DNA from: CAWBRT01 sp963791145
GTDB taxonomy: Bacteria; Acidobacteriota; Terriglobia; Terriglobales; Acidobacteriaceae
Assembly (NCBI GenBank): GCA_963791145.1
Contig: CAWBRT010000007.1
Coordinates: 124,001-188,000, forward strand
Direction of reading: 5' to 3'
DNA length: 64,000 nt
Part shown: positions 23,460-32,629 of the stretch, piece by piece
Layout of the letters: every line of letters starts with the position of its first letter
Position numbering within the stretch: position 1 is the stretch's first letter
The notes under the pieces: model-generated
What the model was told of the DNA's origin: nothing
Databases searched by the model: none
What the model saw: only the letters and a program-made list of their open reading frames with translations
Position numbers and translations under genes: made by a program

Positions 23460-23900
23460 ATGAACGGTGTCGCTACTCAAGCAGCCAGGAAGAGAGATCG
23501 CTATCAGGTCTCAATGGCTGCGACGTTTGCACTCGCATCCGAATTGTCGCGCCGAGGCTACAATATTGGCCTCACAATCGGAAACACTCCGAAGATTGAC
23601 TTGGTTTGTTCGGTACCAGACCAAAAGGCCTTTAAGGTTCAAGTAAAGGGTATATCAGGGGAGATCGGTGTTTTTATTAAGACACAGTTCTTCAGTGAAC
23701 CGGCACAGGATAACCTGTTTCTCATCGTCGTTCTCGTGCCGCCGGTCCCAAAGCCGTGTAAGTTTTTCGTCCTGACGCATGCTCAGGCGATTGGCCAATG
23801 GAAGGAGCATGGTGCGCCTGGCTTGCCAACAGATGGATTGCCTTGGAAAAGTATCAAGCCATATGAGGGCCATTGGGAAGTGCTGCCAAAGCTATCGTAA
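23460..23900 (+). CDS. hypothetical protein, PD-(D/E)XK-nuclease-like, within the his operon
   Basis: 146 residues from ATG 23460 behind AAAGGAGAACGGCA. GC is visibly lower (~50%) than the his genes around it. The pattern ALASELSRRGYNIGLTIGN, then IDLVCSVPDQ and FKVQVKG, resembles the helix/Asp/(E/Q)xK arrangement of small PD-(D/E)XK-type proteins (Asp in IDLV, Gln-x-Lys in QVKG), in which Gln replaces the usual Glu. That group includes restriction-like and mobile-element-linked nucleases; catalytic activity is not certain. It has no link to histidine synthesis and is probably an acquired passenger beside the IS. Confidence 0.5.
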   Translation: MNGVATQAARKRDRYQVSMAATFALASELSRRGYNIGLTIGNTPKIDLVCSVPDQKAFKVQVKGISGEIGVFIKTQFFSEPAQDNLFLIVVLVPPVPKPCKFFVLTHAQAIGQWKEHGAPGLPTDGLPWKSIKPYEGHWEVLPKLS

Positions 23901-23934
23901 GCAATGAGGACGAGCGCTCCCTCAGGGGCTAAAG

Positions 23935-25287
23935 TGTGTGCGTGAGAACTGACTTGTTTTCCACAGGAAAGATGGGGCACAAGGAGGTATGTCACGATTT
24001 CTACCCTACAACCCTGATCAAGCGTACTTGCTGCCGCCGAGCGTAAAGGACGAGTTAGGAGCCGATCACCTTTGCTTTTTTGTTCGCAAAATGGTGGGCC
24101 GGTTGAATCTGAGCGGTTTTGCGCAGGAGTACAGCGAAGAAGGTGGAAGCCTATACCATCCGGCGCTGATGCTGAGTGTGTGGCTGTATGGGTATGCACT
24201 GGGCATGACCAGTGCGCGGCGGATCGAACAGCGGCTGCTGGAGGATCTGGGGTTCCGCTACTTGGCGGCGGGAGAGCGGGTGGATAACTGGGCGCTGAGT
24301 GCGTTTCGGCGGCGGCACGGGCGGGCGCTCAACGACGCCTTTACGCAGGTGCTGGAGATGGCGCGGAAGCTGGGCTTAGGCAAGCTGGGACGGGTGGCGA
24401 TTGACTCGACGCGGATCAAGGCCAATGCTTGCCGCGACCGGGTGGACTTTGAGCAGAAGCTGCGGGAGGAGCGGGCGAAGTTGCGGCGGCAGGTGCGACG
24501 CTGGCAAAAGGCGTGTGATGGAGACGACTCGGAACCGACCGGGCTGAAGGTGGCGCTGGAGAGAGCCGAGCAGAAGTTGGCGGAGATGCCGCAGCGGCTG
24601 GAACGGCTACGCAAGAGCGGACTGAAGAAGCTGTCGCGCAGCGATGCGGAGGCCAGGTTTCTGCGGCAGCGAGGCGGACGCTTCGAGTTGGGCTATACGG
24701 GGGAAATTGCCGTCAGCGATGATCACTTCATCGTGGCGCAGCGGGTAACGCAGAACGCCGCGGATAACGACTCGTTGCTGCCGATGTTGGCGGAAGTGAA
24801 GCGGGGCTGCGGTTCGCTGCCGGAGCAAGTGGTGGCCGATAGCGGGTATTTTTCGGTGGAGAACCTGAAGCAACTGGAGCGGGCTAAGCTGGACGCCTAT
24901 GTTCCGGATTCGAATCTGGCACGGGCGCTGAACTTGGGGAAGCGGTGTAAGGGCAGAACCCGCGCCGCCGCCCATCGCCGCATGCGCAAGAAACTGCGAA
25001 GTCCAGCGGGACGGGCGGTCTACGGCAGGCGAAAAGCGATGGTCGAACCGGTATGGGGAGTGCTGAAAGAGCAACGCGGGATGCGACAGTTCCGTTTGCG
25101 GGGCCAGCCGAAGGTAGCCATCGAACTCACGCTGGCAAGTCTGGCCTACAATCTGACCCGCTTGTACGCCGTGCAGCCGGACTGAGCACAGCTTTACACG
25201 CTCCCGAGCCCCCGCATGGATGCCGGATACGAAAGGCGAAACGAGAATGCTTATAACCGGGAGTTGTGCGACGTTCTCACGCAGACA
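23935..25287 (+). mobile_element. IS1182-type insertion sequence, copy 2 (1353 bp)
   Basis: Same length and ends as copy 1, opposite orientation, flanked by CTAAAG (23929-23934 and 25288-25293), the complement of the CTTTAG duplication. It lies between hisB and hisH in hairpin 2 of a reverse-oriented REP-H copy. Its transposase reads in the his direction, so transcription could run through into hisH. Confidence 0.9.
23989..25185 (+). CDS. transposase, IS1182-like (identical to copy 1)
   Basis: 398 residues, amino-acid identical to the protein at 3989-5185, with the same DDE residues (AIDSTRIKA, VADSGYFS, MVEPVWG). ATG 23989 follows AAGGAGGT. The nucleotide sequences are near identical: one mismatch was noticed near the element end and one inside the gene. 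An intact gene in a recently moved element. Confidence 0.9.
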   Translation: MSRFLPYNPDQAYLLPPSVKDELGADHLCFFVRKMVGRLNLSGFAQEYSEEGGSLYHPALMLSVWLYGYALGMTSARRIEQRLLEDLGFRYLAAGERVDNWALSAFRRRHGRALNDAFTQVLEMARKLGLGKLGRVAIDSTRIKANACRDRVDFEQKLREERAKLRRQVRRWQKACDGDDSEPTGLKVALERAEQKLAEMPQRLERLRKSGLKKLSRSDAEARFLRQRGGRFELGYTGEIAVSDDHFIVAQRVTQNAADNDSLLPMLAEVKRGCGSLPEQVVADSGYFSVENLKQLERAKLDAYVPDSNLARALNLGKRCKGRTRAAAHRRMRKKLRSPAGRAVYGRRKAMVEPVWGVLKEQRGMRQFRLRGQPKVAIELTLASLAYNLTRLYAVQPD

Positions 25288-25345
25288 CTAAAGCCCCGTT
25301 TGTAAAGGGTACATTTCGGCGCGGCTGAAGCCGCGCCATTTCAAG
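25288..25345 (-). repeat. REP-H copy, reverse orientation, split by IS1182 copy 2
   Basis: CTAAAGCCCCG, then GGCGCGGC-TGAA-GCCGCGCC. The other part (CCCTCAGGGGCTAAAG) lies at 23919-23934. Hairpin 1 is empty and hairpin 2 holds the IS. Confidence 0.65.
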
Positions 25346-25369
25346 GCTCAGAAGCGTTGGAGAGCAACC

Positions 25370-25969
25370 GTGATCATCACCATTGTTGACTACAAGGCCG
25401 GCAACATCGGCTCCGTGCAGAAGGCGGTGCGCCAGCTCGGCTATGAAGCGCGCATGACCGACGACCCGAACGAGATTCGCCGTGCTGAGCGCGTGCTCCT
25501 TCCCGGCGTCGGCCACTTCAGCGCCACCCGCCGGCTGAACGATTTCGGCGCGCGCCAGGCGATCGAAGAAATCGTCCAGCGCGGCACGCCGTTCATGGGC
25601 ATCTGCGTCGGGCTGCAGTGGATGTTCGAGGGCTCGACGGAGGCCCCGGGCGTGAGCGGCCTGGGCTGCTTCCGCGGCTGCTGCGACCGCTTCCACACCG
25701 AGCTCAAGGTCCCGCACGTGGGCTGGAACAGCCTGCGCCGCATCGTCGCCTCGCGTCTGCTGGAGGGCGTTCCGGACGATGCCTTCGTCTACTTCACGCA
25801 CTCCTATTGCGCGCCGGTGGTCGATGGCGTCGTGGCCACCACCGCCTACGGCGAGGAGTTCGGATCGGTGGTCGAGCGCGGCAACGTCTTCGGCGTGCAG
25901 TTCCACCCGGAGAAGTCCGGCGAGGTCGGGCTGCGGATCCTCCGCAATTTCTGCGAGGTTTCATGCTGA
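25370..25969 (+). CDS. hisH: imidazole glycerol phosphate synthase, glutaminase subunit
   Basis: 199 residues from GTG 25370. Class I amidotransferase that supplies ammonia from glutamine to HisF. The triad is present: Cys in GICVGLQWMF, His and Glu in VQFHPEKSG. The start IITIVDYKAGNIGSVQKAV and the LPGVGHFSA oxyanion region are typical, as is the GWN motif in VPHVGWNSL. Length is normal. Its TGA overlaps the ATG of hisF (ATGCTGA), supporting coupled synthesis of the two subunits. Confidence 0.93.
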   Translation: MIITIVDYKAGNIGSVQKAVRQLGYEARMTDDPNEIRRAERVLLPGVGHFSATRRLNDFGARQAIEEIVQRGTPFMGICVGLQWMFEGSTEAPGVSGLGCFRGCCDRFHTELKVPHVGWNSLRRIVASRLLEGVPDDAFVYFTHSYCAPVVDGVVATTAYGEEFGSVVERGNVFGVQFHPEKSGEVGLRILRNFCEVSC

Positions 25970-26735
25970 CCAAGCGCATCATCGCCTGCCTGGACGTGAC
26001 CGAGGGACGCGTGGTGAAAGGCGTGAAGTTTCTCGATCTGATCGACGCCGGCGATCCGGCGGAGCTGGCGCGCCGCCACGCCGAAAGCGGTGCCGACGAG
26101 GTCGTGCTGCTCGACATCACCGCCACGCACCAGTCGCGGCCCATCCTGATCGATGCCGTGCGCCGCGCCGCGCGCGAGCTGTTCGTGCCCTTCACCGTCG
26201 GCGGCGGCGTGCGCACGCTGGACGACGCCACCGGACTCTTCGAGGCCGGCGCCGACAAGATCACCATGAATTCGGCCGCCGTGCGCACGCCGGAGCTGAT
26301 CGGCGAGGTCGCCGAGCGCTTCGGCTCGCAGGCCGTGGTGGTGGCCATCGACGCCAAACGCGGCAACACGCCGGTCGAGGAGGCCGAGGTCTACGTCTCC
26401 GGCGGCCGCATTCCCACCGGGCTCAAGTGCCTCGACTGGGCGCGCGAGGTGGAGCGGCGCGGCGCGGGAGAGATTCTGCTCACCTCCATGGACCGCGACG
26501 GCACGCAGCATCGGCTTCGACTGCCCGCTGACGGCGGCGGTGGCGCGCGCGCTTTCCATTCCGGTGATCGCTTCCGGCGGCGCCGGCAACGGCCAGCACT
26601 TCGTCGATGTCTTCAAGGACGGGCTGCGCCGACGCCGCGCTGGCCGCTTCCATCTTTCACTTCGGCATTCACGACGTGCGCGAGCTCAAGCGGCAGTTGC
26701 AGGAGCAAGGCATTCCGATGAGGCTTCCATGCTGA
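25963..26735 (+). pseudogene. hisF: imidazole glycerol phosphate synthase, cyclase subunit, two frameshifts
   Basis: TIM-barrel subunit that closes the imidazole ring. Starts at ATG 25963 (LTKRIIACLDVTEGRVVKG with the first catalytic Asp). Runs intact through VPFTVGGGVRTLDDA and VVAIDAKRG to LTSMDRDGTQ with the second catalytic Asp. A shift near 26512 moves the family sequence (GFDCPLTAAVARALSIPVIASGGAGNG...) to another frame, and a second near 26622 moves the end (ADAALAASIFHFGIHDV) to the third. The last frame stops at 26735, overlapping the hisA ATG. Joined length is ~256 residues, normal. Each shift is a single base. Confidence 0.85.
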
Positions 26736-27415
26736 TTCCTTCCATTGACCTGATGGGCGGCAAAATCGTGCAACTGGTGCAGGGCGACCGCAAGGCGCTG
26801 GAGTTCGACAACTTCGATTACTGGATCGAGCGCTTTCTGCCGTATCCGGTGGTGCAGTTGATCGACCTCGACGCGGCCATGGGCAAGGGCTCGAATGACG
26901 CGCTGGTGGAGCAGGTCTGCGCCCGCCTGCCTTGCCAGGTGGGCGGCGGAATCCGCTCGGTCGAGGCCGTGCAGCGCGTCTTCCGCGCCGGCGCCAAGAA
27001 GGTGATCATCGGCTCGTCGCTGCTCAAGGACGGCGCGGTCAACCTCGAGGCGGCGAAGCAGTTCGCGCACGCGGCGGCGCCCGAGCGGCTGATCTTCGCC
27101 GTCGATTCGCGCGGCGGCAAGGTCAGCATCCACGGCTGGAAGAAGGAAACCGACCTCACTCCCGAGCAGATGATGCGCGAAACCGAAGCCTGCTGCGGCG
27201 GCTTCCTCTACACCCACATCGACCCGAAGGCCTGATGAAGGGCATCCCGCTCGATGTCATCGAGCGCCTGCGCGCCGCCACCCAGCGCAAGCTGATCGTC
27301 GCCGGCGGCATCCGCAACATGCAGGAGGTCGAGGAACTCGACCGCCTCGGGAGTGGACGCGGTAGTCGGCATGGCGCTGTACACGGGTGCGCTGCAGGCG
27401 TGCAGACTCGACTGA
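26729..27415 (+). pseudogene. hisA: HisA isomerase, two frameshifts
   Basis: TIM-barrel isomerase acting on ProFAR, the step before HisHF. ATG 26729 gives LIPSIDLMGGKIVQLVQGD with the catalytic Asp. LPCQVGGGIRSVEAVQ and IFAVDSRGGKVSIHGWKKE are normal. At 27225 one C appears lost (GACCCGAAGG), ending the frame; the family sequence resumes as GLMKGIPLDVIERLRAATQRKLIVAGGIRN. A second shift near 27352 (GGGAGTGGAC) restores DAVVGMALYTGAL, ending at TGA 27415. Last his gene seen; hisE and a histidinol phosphatase are not in the window. Confidence 0.85.
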
Positions 27416-27489
27416 GGAAAACGGTACTCAAGCGTCACAGTTTCGTTCAAACATGGAACGGAGGTGTCGTACGTAGCAAAGTCGGTATT

Positions 27490-28157
27490 ATGAAATTTCC
27501 TGGCGAGTTCGTGTGTGCCTGCGGCAACACTGTCTCAGTCTCAACCTATGGAGACTGTGAGTGGCCCAGTGCGGTCTGTCCGAAGTGTCAGTCCTTCGCG
27601 GTACCTATTGAACCATTAAGTGTCAGTCCGACGGCAGAGCGTCTTTTGCATCGTAGCAAGCACGAGCTAGCGACTCACGACTATAGCTTGGCGATAGTGA
27701 TCGCAACATTTGCGGTCGAGGCTTTTCTCGGAGGCTTGTTCCTCAAGGCAAGAAAGATGGCTTTGATGAAGGCGAGTATTGAGGCGGGGACAACTGAGAG
27801 CTACGGCAGTTGGCGTTCAGAAGAGCTGCAGAAAATCTGGAAAGATGAGTTCAAGAAAAAACGTGGTTTCGCAAACGCCACAAACTTTGTCTCGAAAGTG
27901 GTGACGGGAATATCTTTCGATGAGTTTGTAACCACAAACAAGGTCGCGACCCAAATAATGACTGAGTTTCCAGATGCAGGAAATGAGAGCTCGCAACAAA
28001 ATATTTTCAGGAACATCTCTTCGACGATCGCAACAAAATCGCCCATTGGGGATACGTGAATTCAACGAAGGAAGAAGCGCAACGCTGCCACACGTTAGCC
28101 GTCGCACTAATCTCAATTCTGCGCGAAATGGATAGATCGGTGTACGGAAGCTCGTAA
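27490..28157 (+). pseudogene. zinc-ribbon plus HEPN-domain protein, one frameshift
   Basis: Starts at ATG 27490. The N-terminus holds a zinc ribbon (Cys pairs in VCACGN and AVCPKCQ). A helical region (about 60-215) follows, with SKHELATHDYSLAIVIATFAVEAFLG, the usual first helices of a HEPN domain. The frame ends early, but from about 28010 the next frame reads DRNKIAHWGYVNSTKEEA to TAA 28157, supplying the HEPN RNase signature R-N-x-x-x-H. About 222 residues when joined. GC (~49%) is far below the surroundings, so it is probably acquired. HEPN proteins are RNases or their regulators in toxin-antitoxin and defence systems; no partner gene is visible. Confidence 0.6.
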
Positions 28158-28271
28158 ATCCAAAACGGTGTAATGGCGCATTCATCGTTGTTGGCCTCTA
28201 ACCGTGTTCGTACACCACTTTGCCACCAACGATTGAACTTCGCTGCTTGGGTCGTGCAAGGGAGAGACGCG

Positions 28272-29383
28272 TTGTTCTTTCGCATAATTCTTCTTATCTG
28301 GACCGGCCTGAACGGTTATGTAGTCTTTCGCCTGTCGTCGGTGCCGTTCGTCGCCAGGTACTGCCCGCAGTGGCTCTTGTTTCTTGCCGCCGTCCTTCTT
28401 TGGATGAGTTATGTGCTTGCGCGCTGGCTGGATCGCCGCGGCTTCGGCGCGCTGGCCCGGACGCTTGAAGTGATCGGCGCGAATTGGGTCGGGATTGCGT
28501 TCCTGCTGTTCGTCTGCTTCCTGGCGGCTGACCTGGTGACGGGATTCGGATTCTTCTTGCCGAAGCTCGCTCCTGAGATTCGCGGATGGGCGGTGGTTGC
28601 CGCTCTCGTGCTCTGCATGATCGGCACGGTGCAGGCGAGACGCGCTCCGGTCATCCGCCGCTACGAAGTAAACCTGGCGAACCTGCCGCCGGAGCGCGAC
28701 GGCACGGTGCTCGTGCTCGCCACCGATCTGCACCTCGACGGTGCGCTGGGAGAGCGCTGGCTGGCCGCGCGCGTCGAGCAGATCGAGGCCGAGCGGCCGG
28801 ATATAGTGATCTTCGGCGGCGACATTCTCGAGGGGCATCGCCGATTTCATAAGGAATTCCTGCCGGTTCTGCAACGCCTCTCGGCCCCGCTCGGGAAATG
28901 GGCAGTTACCGGCAACCACGAATTTTACGGCGGTTTTAGCGAAAGCGTGCGCTTGCTGGAGCAGGCAGGGTTTCGCGTGCTTCGCGACGAGTGGGCTGAA
29001 GTGCAGCCCGGCCTCTTGCTTGCGGGATCAACGATCTGACGGCACGCCGCCGGGCTGGCCAGGACGGCAACTTTGTAGAGCAGGCTCTGGCAGGCCGTCC
29101 CGCCGGAGCCGCAACCATCTTCGTTTCCCACACCCCCTGGGACGCCGACCGGGCAGCACGGGCGGGCGCCGGACTGATGCTCAGCGGCCACACCCACAAC
29201 GGCCAGATCTGGCCTTTCAATTACGTCGTGAAGCGCGTACATCCCCTGCTCGGCGGAAGGTACGAAGTCGACGGCATGACCGTGGTTGTTTGCCGTGGGA
29301 CCGGAACCTGGGGGCCGCGCATACGCCTGTGGCGCCGGAGCGAACTGGTTCGCATCACACTTCACAGCCCGGCAAAGACATGA
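28272..29383 (+). pseudogene. membrane-anchored metallophosphoesterase, one frameshift
   Basis: From TTG 28272 (behind GGGAGAG; an ATG at 28173 is possible). Four hydrophobic helices (LFFRIILLIWTGLNGYVV and three more, to about residue 120) precede a calcineurin-type phosphoesterase domain. Metal motifs are in order: ATDLHLD, IFGGDIL, VTGNHE, then SGHTHNGQIWPF in the second frame. A base is missing near 29028 (GCGGGATCAACGATC), after which INDLTARRR continues normally to TGA 29383. The layout is that of YkuE/YaeI-like enzymes acting on membrane phospholipid or UDP-diacylglucosamine-type substrates; the substrate is unknown. Confidence 0.75.
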
Positions 29384-29784
29384 AGCAATGGGCCATCGTC
29401 TCACCGTTCCCCTTCCGCTCCCAACTCGGGTTTCGGCGCATCCAATAGAAGGTAAAGGACCACGGGCGGCTAGCGGCCGTTGTTCTCGCTGGTGCCCCAC
29501 ATCTGCCTGATTTTGGCAGATGTGGGTGGTTCAGAATTACACATCTGCGCGGGTGCTCCATGTTCGCCCGTCTTTGGCTAACGTGGGTTTCGGCGGCTTG
29601 GGCGAGTAAAGAACGGTCCCCCTAGGTGCTGCGCGCATAAGGGTGGGGCACCGTCCTGCACCGTTTGCCTCCGGCAGCACTGCCGGACTAACCTAATGCA
29701 GTGGGGCAGTGGGTTCTAAACAGCATTCTTTCCAGGCCCCATCCAAACGCCGGGGTAGCGTTGGATGGGTGAAGGAGCACTCCT
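29384..29784. other. intergenic region with palindromic repeats
   Basis: No gene. Contains two copies of the GTGCCCCA hairpin family (29490-29530 with CCCCACATCTGCC/GGCAGATGTGGG, and 29550-29590) and, at 29737-29768, a hairpin of CCCATCCAAACGCC with a matching GGTAGCGTTGGATGGG that lies just before the sucA ribosome site. Confidence 0.5.
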
Positions 29785-32294
29785 TTGCAAGCTCACGTAA
29801 TGCCATCGGCTGAACTCGCCGGATCGGAGGCCGACCAGCGAGAGCGAGTATTCGACGCTTTTCGTCGCTGGGGCTACATGCAGGCGGAGCTGGATCCGCT
29901 GGGGCGCTTTCTTCCGCAGGAGCATCCGGAGCTGAACCTGGCGGGCGCGGCCGCCGAAATAGCCGAGATAGCCAAAGACGCGCGGCGCATCTACTGCGGC
30001 CCGATCGGCGCCGAGTTCATGCACATGCCCGACCCGGAGCGCCGCGAGTGGGTGCGGCAGCGCATGGAAGGCCTGGCGGAGCCCGCTGAGCCCCCGTCGA
30101 TCGCGAGCGCATTCTGACCCGGTTGATCGAGGCCGACATCTTCGAGCAGATGCTGCAGTCGCTCTACATCGGCACCAAGCGATTCTCGCTCGAAGGCAAC
30201 ACCGCGCTGATTCCCCTGCTGGACGAGATGCTGGACGCCGCCGTCAGCCACGGCGCGGAAGAGTTCGTGATGGGCATGAGCCATCGCGGGCGGCTCAACG
30301 TGGTGGCGCATACCGTCGGGCGCGAGGCGGCGGAAATCTTCGCCGGCTTCGAAGACGTCGATCCGCGCAGCACTTTGGGCGGCGGCGACGTCAAGTACCA
30401 TCTGGGCGCGACCAGCATCCGCGCCATTCACGGGCGCCCGGTGCGCATTCACCTGGTTTCGAATCCGAGCCACCTGGAGGCGGTCGATCCGGTTTGTCTG
30501 GGCCGGGTGCGCGCCAAGCAGACGCGCCGCGGCAAGAACGGAAAGCAGCAGACCATGCCGGTGCTCATGCACGGCGATGCCGCCTTCGCCGGGCAGGGCA
30601 TCTGGGCCGAGACGCTGAACCTGAGCCAGTCTGCGCGGCTATCGCGTGGGCGGCACGGTCAACATCATCGTCAACAACCTGCTCGGCTTCACCACCAATC
30701 CATCGGAGTCGTCCTCGACGCGCTTCGTCTCTGACGTCGCCAAGCGGCTGCCCATTCCCATCTTCCACGTCAACGCCGAAGATCCCGAAGCGGTGGTGCG
30801 CGTGGCCCGCTGGGCAGTGGAGTATCGCTACCGCTTCGCCTCCGACGTGGTGATCGACCTGATCGGCTACCGCCGCCACGGCCACAGCGAAGTCGACGAT
30901 CCCACCATCACGCAGCCGATTGCCTACCGCAAGATCAAGGAGCATCCGCCGCTCTATGAGATTTACGCGCGAGCATCGGGGTCGATGCCGCGCCCCAGGT
31001 AGAACGCGCCAGGACGCGCCTGCAGGAAGCCAAGAAGCAGGCGCAGCAGATGAAGAAGAAGCCGGTGCTCTACAAGCTGCCGGACTATTGGGACAAGTTC
31101 ACCGGCGGCCCGTATTCGCCCGATCTGGAGATTGACGACCGGCCTCGAGCGCCGAGACAATCGCCTCGCTCGGACAGCATGCTGGCGCAATATCCTGCCG
31201 GATTTCAACATTCATCCCAAGGTGAAGAAGCTGCTCGAGCAGCGGCTGGAGATGGCGACGGGCAAGCGTCCCATCGATTACGGCATGGCCGAGGCGCTGG
31301 CGCTTCGCCTCGCTGGCCATCGCGGGCATTCCGATCCGCGCTCAGCGGGCAGGACAGCCGCCGCGGCACCTTCAACCACCGGCACTCGGCGCTGATCGAC
31401 GTGGAAAACGAGCGCGAGTACGTTCCGCTCTGCCATCTGGCGCCCGGGCAGGCACGGGTGGAAATCTACAACTCGGAGCTCTCCGAGGCCGCCGTGCTGG
31501 GCTTCGAGTACGGCTACAGCCGCGACTATCCCGAGGCGCTGGTCGCCTGGGAGGCGCAGTTCGGCGACTTCGCCAACGGCGCGCAGATCATCATCGACCA
31601 GTTCATCGCCGCCGGGGAAGAGAAGTGGGGACTGCTTTCCGGCCTGGTGATGCTGCTGCCGCACGGCTACGAGGGCCAGGGGCCGGAGCACTCCAGCGCC
31701 CGCATCGAGCGCTACCTGCAACTCTGCGCGCGCGATAACATGCAGGTCTGCCAGCCCTCGACCGCCGCGCAGTACTTCCACCTGCTGCGCCGCCAGGCCC
31801 TGCGCTCCTGGCGCAAGCCGCTGATCTGCTTCACTCCCAAGAGCATGCTGCGCCATCCCGAGGCGCAGAGCGGCCTGGAGGAGTTTGCCGCGCCAGCTTC
31901 AAGCTGCTGCTGGCTGACTCCGAGGTGAGCGAGCCGAAGCGCATCCTGATGTGCAGCGGAAAGGTCGGCCACGAGTTGGTCAGCCGAACGCAAGCGCCGC
32001 CAGGACCAGCGAGACGGCAGTCGTGTTTCATCGAGCAGCTCTATCCCTTCCCCGAAGCCGAGATTCGCGAGCTGATGGAGCGGTACGCCAGCGCCACGCG
32101 AGATCGTCTGGGTGCAGGAGGAGCCGGCCAACATGGGCGCGCTCTGGTTTGTGATTCCGCGCCTGCGGCGCATCATCAGCCGCCGTCCGGTGCGCTCGGT
32201 CAAGCGCGCCGCTGCGGCCAGCCCGGCTACCGGCTCGGCCAAGGCGCACGAGATGGAGCAGAAGACGCTGCTGACGCTGGCCTTCGAGAGTTGA
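29785..32294 (+). pseudogene. sucA: 2-oxoglutarate dehydrogenase E1 component, multiply frameshifted
   Basis: Thiamine-diphosphate E1 that decarboxylates 2-oxoglutarate in the TCA cycle. TTG 29785 follows AAGGAG. Family blocks in order: FDAFRRWGYMQAELDPLGRF; LYIGTKRFSLEGNTALIPLLDE; FVMGMSHRGRLNVVAH; KYHLGA; VSNPSHLEAVDPV; GTVNIIVNNLLGFTT; VIDLIGYRRHGHSEVDDP (cofactor region); the transketolase-type GFEYGYSRDYPEALVAWEAQFGDFANGAQ; LLPHGYEGQGPEHSSAR; and a C-terminal EQLYPFPEAEI and VQEEPANMGALW. They are spread over three frames with at least eight switches (near 30092, 30632, 30978, 31133, 31190, 31330, 31885, 31975 and 32100). Total span fits ~830 residues. No E2 or E3 gene adjoins. Confidence 0.85.
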
Positions 32295-32629
32295 GCCGTA
32301 TTGCGGGCGTAAGCGAATCGGGAGCCCGCAGGCGAAATCCTGAGCGAAGCGAAGGATCTGTTTTGAGAGTTGCCTTCACCGCACCTCGTCTGGGTCACCT
32401 TGCGAGGCGCAGCTCTAAGGTGGTACCGCATGTTGTCAAGCGAGTGAGTTTCGCCTACCAGCCGGGTGCCCCACCTTCGCAGGCGTAGCCGAGCTAGGTG
32501 TATATTGACCTGGCAACATGCTCGGCTTGAAACTCGAACTGAAGATGTCATTCTGCTCGAAACTTGAAACTTGAAACTGCTTTGAAACATTTCCGGCTGT
32601 CGTGAATCTTATGAATCGGAGGGGGAAGT
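32295..32629. other. intergenic region
   Basis: No gene. Contains a GAGCGAAGCGAAGGATCT repeat typical of dispersed elements and GAAACTT/CGAAACTT runs at 32526-32590. The msrP ribosome site (GGAGGGGGAAGT) is at its end. Confidence 0.45.

Noticed and set aside
3989..25185. The two IS1182 transposase genes are offset by exactly 20,000 bases
   Set aside because: The copies are inverted and flanked by different DNA with their own target duplications, so the round number is coincidence, not a duplication or assembly signature.
23460..28157. The nuclease-like gene, IS and HEPN gene as one defence island
   Set aside because: hisH, hisF and hisA lie between them and no recognised defence partner is present; separate acquisitions explain the layout better.
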